From positions 244,823,447-244,887,446 of the forward strand of contig CM077158.1 in NCBI GenBank assembly GCA_039583875.1: a stretch of DNA of 64,000 nucleotides, read 5' to 3'. This DNA is from Platanthera guangdongensis. Lineage: Eukaryota > Streptophyta > Magnoliopsida > Asparagales > Orchidaceae. Made by a program: the position numbers and the translations under genes. The notes under the pieces are model-generated. The model was not told the DNA's origin and made no database searches. It worked only from the letters and a program-made list of their open reading frames with translations. The stretch's first letter is position 1. Every line of letters begins with the position of its first letter. Positions 1 through 7,441 of this stretch are shown in pieces.

Positions 1-2185
1 GACACGGGCGTGTCCCAGGGCGTGTCAGACTGGGTTCGACGTTTTGGTCGAGTGTCTGACGATTTTGGAGTCCGCGATCGTCGAGCAGAGAACACGGCCT
101 GCGACAGGGGCGTGTCACATGGCGTGTCAAGGCCGTGTCGACGATCGGCCAAGGGGGTCGACGAATTTCGCTCAATGATATGTCGAGACATGGTATACGG
201 CCTACGACATGGGCGTGTCGACTCGACGATGTGTCGAGACAAGGCATACGGCGTAGGCCACGGGCGTGTCCAAGGCCGTGTCGTCAGGTCGACGATATTC
301 GCTCGACGAAGTGTCGAGTGTCGAGACCGTGGACACGGCCTGGAGCCCAGGCGTGTTGAGGTGACACGAGCAAGGACACAGGCGTGTCCTAGAACCCGTG
401 CAGTGCTCGGTTTGTTTTCGGGGAAAAACGATGGGGGTACACGGCCGGCCACACGGCCGTGTCAGGTAGAACACGGGCGTGTCAGGTCGAACACGGGCGT
501 GTTCAATACCCATGTGGTGTTCCAGGCGCGTCGATTTTGATGGCGAATGATGTACACGACCCTGGACACGGGCGTGTGATAGGCCGTGTGCGGTCCAGAT
601 TGGGCATTTCAGTCCCGAATCAAAGCCGTTCTTTTCTTTAATTGATGATCCAATGACTGGGGGTTGTTCCTGTAGGGATATACCCGGGATTGGGCCTTAG
701 AAACCCTCACTTTTCTTAAGTTGTTATCTTTCTAAAGCTTAGAGAGAGAGGAGAGCCAAAGAAGGAAGAAGAAGCTAGATTCGGCCATTGGAGGAGCTTC
801 GAAGCTCCAAATCGCGAGTCGACTCCGGATCCACGGAGGCAAAGCTAGTGCGGTGCTTTTCATCCGTGTACTTTTCCATGGCGCCAAAGAAGAACGCAAG
901 GGTAACGATTCTCTTCTTGAGCATGAGTAGCTCTCCTTCTTTGCATAGGAATCCCGCTCTCGCGAGTTTGCGGTGAGTTGGAGGCGTTCCTTCGGGTAGA
1001 TATGTGAAGTCCCCGTTGTTTAGAGTCCGTAAGCGAGAACGGACATAGGCATGATGTGTGAAGCCTACCCGGACATGTTGGTCTGGATCGGTGATGTTGC
1101 ATTGCATAAATGCCGGAGAAGACTCCGTGCTATTGGTTGTTTCTCGGGTTTTCTACACGGTAGATTGCAACAGGGAGCCTTGGGGATTAACCCAAAGGTG
1201 CACCCGAAAACCTGGGCGGATGCGTGATCTTGCCAACTTGGTCTCCTGAGAGCCAACTTGAACATAACCGGGTTATGTGAATTCTGATGGAAATGGGACT
1301 CGGTAGAAGTTTGACCCGCGCAAATGGCTTAAATTGTCATTGCGATGTGAGCACGGGTTAGATGGAACCATACCCGTTCTATGTCGTTCGGTTAAAGATA
1401 CCTAAGGGTACATGGCACTTGTCGTTGGCATAGATTAGGGTCTTCGACGCTCAATGGCTTAAATTGTCGTGACCCAGGCCAAGAAGACAAAATGCTCATA
1501 GGTTTGGTCGTCAAAGTGGCGGTGGTGAGTCCGGAATGTCCATGGCTTTAATTAACGTAACATCGACCGGTTCACCGAGAATGTGCCCTGAGAGCACGGG
1601 GCGGGTGGTTGTGCGAGCCAATGTCTGTGATGTAATGAATATTGTTATATATTGCTCTCTTATGATAATGAAATGCAGGGAAGGAGCATCGCCGCCCCGA
1701 GTTGGGGGCGGGATCGTTATAATTTGGTCAGCATTGCTGACCGTTGCCTTGTTTTGCCACCGTGTGGTGGTTTGTTGCTTGCAGGTGCTGCTGGACCAAG
1801 CAGTAAATAGCGGGCTAAAGCCCATGTGCGAAACCGGCCCTCGAAGGCCTAATTGGAAGTGTTTACTGTTTTTATTCATGTATGACCGGCCTGCGTGTCG
1901 AGGTTTGTAAAACATGTAATATCAAGTGAACTATTTTGTAAGGCCTTAAGGCTTGTACTGGGGTACGTATAACATTCCTATTTTGGTATTAGTTGACATT
2001 CATGCTTTAGTGCTGGGTTCTTTGTTACAACTTATTAATCTGCTTCCGCTAGAATGCTATGTGTAGGACATTATGATTAGTTGGATGGTTTCCATGAGTA
2101 ACCACCCGGTCTGTCTGTAGTATATGGCGTCGGGCCCCGGCCGGACCTACTGCTATATGTTATGCGACGGATAGGGGGTGTTACA
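1..2185 (+). repeat. 5' LTR of gypsy A (first about 80 nt outside window)
   Basis: Base 1 matches base 20209 of the 3' LTR, which starts at 20129, so about 80 nt are missing. The LTR ends GTGTTACA at 2185, just before the PBS. Positions 1-600 are packed with near-palindromic boxes (ACACGGGCGTGT, ACACGGCCGTGT) and TCGACGA/TGTCGAGAC motifs. A CT/GA-rich leader near 735-775 is followed by a short ATG frame at 878. Open frames across 1-600 come from the box repeats and are not genes. The two LTRs differ by visible substitutions and by indels in the box region and near 1975-2010, so the insertion is not recent. Confidence 0.9.
878..901 (+). other. Short conserved ATG frame with donor-like GTAAC in gypsy A LTR leader
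   Basis: An ATGGCG start in the transcribed part of the LTR opens eight codons rich in Lys/Arg and then meets GGGTAACG. Gypsy B has the same arrangement at 39406-39429 (ATGGCT, eight basic codons, GGGTAACA), although the surrounding LTRs are quite diverged. The main gag frame starting at 2390 lacks an early ATG, so this could be a first coding exon or an upstream ORF. Which of these it is cannot be settled here. Confidence 0.35.
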
Positions 2186-2188
2186 ATT

Positions 2189-2200
2189 TGGTATCAGATT
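2189..2200 (+). other. Primer-binding site of gypsy A (initiator Met tRNA)
   Basis: TGGTATCAGATT lies three bases after the LTR end and matches the complement of the 3' end of plant initiator Met tRNA (TGGTATCAGAGC) at 10 of 12 bases. It would prime minus-strand cDNA. Confidence 0.85.
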
Positions 2201-2389
2201 ACTGGTTTTGGTCGGGCTTAACATGAATTCGTGGGCGAATTCTTTTTAAGGGGTGGTGAGCACATTATGTGCGTCATCGTTATAACAGTAAAAGAACCCA
2301 TGAATGTCCACTTAGGAATGAAAATACACGTGTTTGAGGAACCTACGTGTTCCTATAATTGCTGTTTGCAATTTTATTTGGTCGCTTAA

Positions 2390-3554
2390 CGGTGTTTTGT
2401 ACCACTATATGTGACCAGAAGTGGTGTTGGGCTGTCGGAACGTCGAGTTTCTGAGGCTAGCAGTGCACTAGATGTTGCTCCTGCAACACCTCTATCGGCT
2501 GAGAACATACGATTGGTGGCTGAAGCGGTGTTGGCCATGATAAATGTGCAGCCTGCAAGGCAAACGCAGCAGCCCGCTCCTGCGATGGAGCAGGAACCTC
2601 TTCAAGAGGCTGAGCCGAGGAGAGTGGAGCAAGTGGTTGTGGAACCGGTGGTGCCAAGGAGGGCAACCGAGAGACATCTTAAGCATGTTATGAGCTTTAA
2701 CCCTCCCGTATTCTCGGGGTTGGGAACCCCATCTCAGGCTGAAGACTGGCTCTCTAGGGTGAAGAGAGTCATGACAGCAACGGAGATGGAGGAGTGGCAA
2801 ATGACCACCATCGTTATGTTCCTTCTGGACGGTGAAGCGAGAAGGTGGTGGGAAGGATTGGAGCTGCACTTACTGAGAGGTAGGAAACTTGGTGATGTCT
2901 CGATGGAGGAGTTCTCGAGATTGTTCTTGGCTAGATACCTCCCTTCGACGCAGAGGATAGCATTGGAGAATGAGTTTCTGAAGTTGGTTCAGGGTGAGAG
3001 GAGCGTGGATGAATATCTCCACGAGTTTACTCGTCTGAGTCATTATGCTAGCTCCACTATCGTTGATGAGGAGCGCAAGACTAATCGCTTCTATGAAGGG
3101 TTGAGAGATGAGTTGAGGTTGCTACTCTCGGGGCCGATGACGCAGGATTTCTTAACCTTGGTCAACACTGCCCGGTCCTTGGAGAAGGACATGTAGAATG
3201 TACAAGCAAAGAAAAGCTTGGGTGATAGGAAATCTGAATTCAAAGTGTCGACTACTTCAAAGTCCGGCTATCGGAGGTTTTTCAAGAAGCATAGGACTTC
3301 GGGTCCAGCTCCTTCTAGTGCTTCTGGGGCAACTACGGGTCGAACCCCGGGTGCGTGTTATACTTGTGGAAAGACGGGGCATTTTGCCCGTGACTGTTGG
3401 AGCGGACGTCCTAAGTCCGAGAGAATGCCGGGAGAGACCTATGAAGAGAAGGGCAAGGCGGTGGAGTCGACCGTGTCCCACTATGCTCCGGCCCAACCAA
3501 GGGTGTATAATCTTGGCCAATAGGAGGCCATCAAACAGGCTGATGTGGTGACAG
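2390..3554 (+). pseudogene. gag: gag of gypsy A (capsid and CCHC nucleocapsid), with in-frame stops
   Basis: The frame opens after a TAA at 2387-2389. No early in-frame ATG is visible, only GTG at 2411, so the start is lost or lies upstream in a separate exon. The capsid region contains the family pattern with paired Trp (RRWWEG), LPSTQR and a QGERSVDEYLHEF motif. A single zinc knuckle CYTCGKTGHFARDC lies near 3355-3400. A TAG at 3194-3196 and another at 3521-3523 interrupt the same frame; gypsy B has Lys and Gln codons at these places. The frame reaches 3554, where an intron donor follows. The product would form the virus-like particle and bind the element RNA. Confidence 0.85.
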
Positions 3555-3630
3555 GTACGGTTTAATTTATAGCAAGTCAATTTCTTTAAATACTTGTTAT
3601 GCACATGTTACCTTACCACTACTTGTTTAG
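3555..3630 (+). other. Putative 76-bp spliceosomal intron between gag and protease (gypsy A)
   Basis: The donor context is ACAG/GTACGG and the acceptor context CTTGTTTAG/GATTTG. The segment is AT-rich and contains stops; an in-frame TAA lies three codons into it. Removing it joins the gag frame to the protease frame in phase 1, inside a Gly codon. The joined length then matches what is usual between gag and the DTG protease motif in this lineage. Gypsy B (35311-35390) and gypsy D (49074-49190) have introns at the same codon and phase. Confidence 0.7.
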
Positions 3631-5096
3631 GATTTGTATTGATTTGTGAAAATCCGGCACGAGCACTCTTCGATACGGGAGCTTCACACTCCTTCTTGTC
3701 TGAAGGATTTATATCACGCATCGGAGTCCCTTCTTCGATGGCGAAGGATAAGTTGGATGTGTTGTTGCCCAATGGGTGTTCGATGCGCGCGGATAGGATC
3801 TGCGATGTTAAGATTTGTATTGGGAATCAGGAGTTCGATCTGCAGGCGTCTTTACTTCCGTTGGTGGAGTTCGACGTCATATTTGGCATGGACTGGCTCT
3901 CGGAGCAGCATGCCCATATAGATTGTGGTAGCAAGGAAGTCAAGTTGGGAGCATCATGAAACGACTTTTACGGGCTTAAAGGGGTCGAGCAAGACGTTGA
4001 TGTCTTCTCTTCAGGTGGTGAAGGCGGTTCGTGCCGATGCAGAACTGTTCTTTACACTAGTGGAGGTTGCAAAGCCGAAGCCCGCGTTGGATTGTATTTC
4101 AGTGGTATCGGAATACCCTGATGTGTTCCCCGTAGATCTTCCTGGAGCCCCGCCTCAACGGGAGATAGATTTCACGATTGAGCTAGTGTCAGGTGCAAAG
4201 CCTGTGTCACGATCTCTGTATCGGCTAGCGCCTAAGGAAATGGCGGAGCTGAAAGTTCAACTGCAAGAATTGTTGGAGCAAGGGTATGTGCGCCCGAGTT
4301 CTTCGCCTTGGAGCGCACCGGTCCTCTTTGTTAAGAAGAAGGACGGAAGCTTGAGGCTATGTATTGATTATCGGGAGCTCAACAAGTTAACGGAGAAGAA
4401 CAAGTACCCGATCCCCCGGATTGATGATCTTTTTGATCAGTTAGTCGGGTCGACGTTGTACTCGAAGTTGGATCTCAAGGCTGGGTACTATCAGCTGCGA
4501 ATAAGGGAGAGTGATATCCTGAAGACAGCATTTAGTACGAGATACGGGCATTATGAGTTTACGGTCATGCCGTTTGGGCTGACTAATGCGCCGTCAGTGT
4601 TCATGGATTTGATGAACAGGACTTTCAGGGAGTACTTGGGCCATTTCGTGATCGTCTTCATCGACGATATTTTGGTGTACTCGCAAAGTGAGGAAGATCA
4701 CTTCAAGCATCTTCATTTGGTTCTGGAGACACTAAGGAGAAATCAGTTGTATGCCAAGTTCTCGAAGTGCGCATTTTGGCTATCCTCAGTGGCGTTCCTC
4801 GGTCATATAGTGAGTGGAGAGGGTATTGTTGTGGATCCGGCGAAGATCGTTGCGATACGGGAGTGGCCTGAGCTTGCTACGGTAGCGGAAGTCCCGAGTT
4901 TTCTGGGGCTTGCCAGCTATTATAGGCGCTTCGTAGAGAACTTCTCGCGGATAGCTTTACCTCTCACTATGTTGACGAGGAAGGAGCATAAGTTCGTTTT
5001 GACATCGGAGTGCGCGCGAGCTTTTGAGGAGTTGAAGTGTCGGTTGACCACGGCGCCTGTGCTGAGTTCGCCATGTGGTACCGAAGGCTATGAGAT
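3631..5096 (+). pseudogene. pol: Protease and reverse transcriptase of gypsy A (pol, first part)
   Basis: The aspartic protease has LFDTGASHSF near 3665-3700 and the second-half motif VIFGMDWL near 3878-3900. A frameshift around 3945-3960 moves the reading to another frame, which then runs through the RT. RT motifs are [46 protein letters not shown] and the catalytic FIDD at 4657-4668. The frame ends where Sirevirus 1 entered, just before the first catalytic residue of RNase H. Apart from that frameshift the RT looks intact up to the insertion. Confidence 0.9.
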
Positions 5097-5394
5097 TGAA
5101 AGATATGGTACCTAAACACCTAGAGGGGGGGTGAATAGGTGACCTAATCCTTTTTGAAACTTTAATGGCAGCAAACAGTTAATATCACAGATTTCTATCT
5201 AATTTTATCACAGCAAACACACAGCATACACATCAACAATCACAGCACAGCAGACACAAAATTTTATAGTGGTTCCCCAAGCTTTGGGTACATCCACTTT
5301 CCCCCTTCACCTATCTAGCAGTGTACTAGATTCGGCCAAACTCCTCCACTGTCTCAGAACCCAAACTGGTTCCTACACCTCAGGCCCAAAGCCT

Positions 5395-5545
5395 TACAAC
5401 TCAGCTTTATCCCAAAGCCTACACTCAGCCACAAAGGCCTACACTCAGCCAATCATGGCCTACACTCAACCAACAAGGCCTACACTCAGCCAACAAGGCC
5501 TACACTCAGAGATTTCAATCTCCTACACTCAGGCTTTCAAGCCCT
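5395..5545 (-). repeat. Short tandem repeats (GGCCTACACTCAGCC units) in Sirevirus 1 LTR
   Basis: About six imperfect copies of a unit reading AAGGCCTACACTCAGCC on the + strand, spaced 18-20 bp. The same array is at about 16384-16534 in the other LTR. It lies downstream of the TATA box in element orientation, so it would be transcribed. The antisense open frame across it (5269-5562, + strand) is a by-product of the repeats. Confidence 0.75.
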
Positions 5546-5984
5546 ACCCTCAGCCTTTATAATTACAGGCTTACAATTCACTCAGATCCAAAGGATCTTA
5601 CAAGATAAAATGTTTATTGAAATAATAACTCAACAACTCAGAAATAAAAGAGGGGAGTTGAGAGTTTCTTGATGAGTTCTGGGAAGAACTCAGCTGGATC
5701 CAATCTGACTTAGCTTTCTTCAAAGCTTCTTGAAAGTAGAACTGAATAAGAATGAATCCTTCTGCAGTTGTTCCTTGACCTCTGCCACTTAGAATTCAGA
5801 ATAAATCTGAACCCTTCTTCTCAGCCTAGTTCCAACGGCTGATTTCTTGGATGGAGCCCTCTCTCTCCAACTTCTTAGATCTGCACTTGAACTGTAAGAT
5901 CTTCTTGTGTTGATACTCTATGTACCACTTTTATAACTTGTTTTTCAACAATGTGATCAACAGTTTCTGTAAACTGTATGTGCC

Positions 5985-5998
5985 TATTTATAGGCCTT
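5985..5998 (-). promoter_or_regulatory. LTR TATA box of Sirevirus 1
   Basis: Minus-strand GCCTATAAATAGGC, itself a palindrome apart from the core. It sits about 130 bp downstream of the nearest palindromic box. The other LTR has a one-base variant at about 16970-16982. Confidence 0.75.
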
Positions 5999-6126
5999 CT
6001 TCATGGTAACCGGCTGGTCCGGTTCATAACTGTCTTCTGACATCTCTGACAGGTGCTGTAGACCGGATGGAACGGCAGCTGTCAAGTCATCCAGTCAATT
6101 CTTGAAAATCTCTAACTGTCTGAAAG

Positions 6127-7001
6127 TGTCGAGACTTTCTGTCTTTAAGTGTCGACACTTATAGACCAAGTGTCGACACAAGTTGTGTAAGTGTCGACAC
6201 AAGTCTACAAGGTGTCGACACAACTCCTTGTATGTCTCGACACATATTCTTCTTCATGTGTCGACACTGAAGTTGAGTGTCGACACAAGTACTTGATCTT
6301 CTATCTTTAACTGTATTCTTCTAAGTGTCGACACATCTCCTTTGTGTCGACACAACTTCTTGTGTTGAATCTGTTAAGTGTCGACACTGCTTCTTGGTGT
6401 CGACACATAGTCTTCTATGTTGATACTTGCTAAGTGTCGACACAGCTCCTTGTGTCGACACTTGATTCTTCTGTCGAGACTTCAGCTGAGTGTCGACACT
6501 TTCCCTTAGTGTCGACACTTGTACTTAGAATATTTTGTTGATAATTCTGTTCTTTGCTAAGTATCGACACAGCTCCTTGTGTCGACACTTTCTTCAAGTA
6601 TAGAGTCTTCAGCTGAGTGTCGACACATTGTTCTGGGTGTCGACACTTACTTCATGTGTTGACTCTTCTGTTGAGTGTTGACACTTTGTTCTTGGTGTCG
6701 ACACTTTCACTTAGTCTCTGCAGTCTTTTGCTGAGTGTCGACACAGCTCCAAGTGTCGACACTTTCTGGTGTAGACACTGCTTCACTGGGTGTCGACACA
6801 GCTCCTTGTGTCGACACTTTCTATCTGCACTTTTCTTCATTGAGTGTCGACACAGCTCCAAGTCTCGACACTTTCTGTCTGGTGTCGACTCTGCATCCCA
6901 GGTGTCGACACAATGACTCCAAGTGTCGACACTGCTTGTCTGGGTGTCAACACAAGTCTTCTTGAGTTGCGACACGTTCCCTCTGGGTGTCGACACATGG
7001 A
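6127..7001 (-). repeat. Array of about 26 GTGTCGACAC palindromes in U3 of Sirevirus 1
   Basis: By hand count about 26 exact copies of the perfect 10-bp palindrome GTGTCGACAC, plus one-base variants, lie 15-40 bp apart, often in pairs. The second copy of the array is at 17110-18001 in the 5' LTR. Sireviruses are known for high-copy symmetric repeated boxes upstream of the LTR promoter; these fit in place and symmetry although the core is TCGA. Minus-strand open frames here (for example 6321-6518) only reflect the repeated boxes. Confidence 0.9.
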
Positions 7002-7102
7002 CTTAGAAACTTTTTGCTTCAGTCCAGTAATTACTTAACCTGCACAAGTAAACTCAACATACATCAAATACATTATGATGTATATCATTGAGTTGGGTGA
7101 GG

Positions 7103-7162
7103 CTTCTTCAAATCAGGTACATTTAATCAATGTACCCAACAATCTCCCCCTATTTGAAGAAG
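7103..7162 (-). promoter_or_regulatory. PPT of Sirevirus 1 flanked by an inverted repeat
   Basis: The minus-strand PPT CAAATAGGGGGAGAT (7142-7156) abuts the LTR start. An 11-bp perfect inverted repeat, CTTCTTCAAAT at 7103-7113 in the LTR and ATTTGAAGAAG at 7152-7162 in the internal region, encloses the junction. A second small inverted repeat (GGTACATT/AATGTACC, 7116-7136) lies in the LTR tip. A PPT-flanking inverted repeat is a reported Sirevirus feature. Confidence 0.8.
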
Positions 7163-7441
7163 TCATAACCCTTAGTCAATGATATACACCATTCATAATT
7201 AAAAATTATAAAATGATGTAAAGCAGGTTATATTCAGCAGGGTAAACATAAACATGTATTAATTTCACATGTATACAAATTCATCATTTCAGAACAAATA
7301 AGAAATAGACACATTCACAGAACAAACATGAAATATATTGATCATATATTGTTCTAACATTTGTCTTATACATTCTCAGTAGTTCACAAAAATGTTTTAC
7401 ATTCAAAAGATTACAAAATAATCTTCAAGTAAATTCTTAAT
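7157..7441 (-). other. AT-rich spacer between envelope-like ORF and PPT of Sirevirus 1
   Basis: This 285-bp internal tail is AT-rich and shows no ORF or repeat that I can recognise. It would be the 3' untranslated part of the element transcript before the 3' LTR. Confidence 0.6.

Larger units (their letters stand above)
5097..7141 (-). repeat. 3' LTR of Sirevirus 1
   Basis: On the minus strand the LTR runs from TGTTGGGTACATTG (at 7141) to CTTTCA (at 5097). It pairs with 16084-18146 with few differences. U3 carries the palindromic box array, then a TATA box; the remainder includes a short tandem array. It ends against the PPT at 7142. Confidence 0.93.

Noticed and set aside
10..540. Long + strand open frame in the gypsy A LTR (also 20168-20800)
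   Set aside because: It comes from GC-rich box repeats; the frame is not kept between the two LTRs and no domain is visible.
5269..5562. 97-codon + strand frame present in both Sirevirus 1 LTRs
   Set aside because: It is antisense to the element and made mostly of the GGCCTACACTCAGCC tandem repeat.
6321..7001. Several minus- and plus-strand open frames with repeated Ser-Val-Asp-Thr or Cys-Arg-His
   Set aside because: These are translations of the GTGTCGACAC palindromes, not proteins.
6127..7001. CRISPR-like regular repeats
   Set aside because: The repeat is only 10 bp, the spacers are irregular and low-complexity, and the context is a plant LTR retrotransposon.
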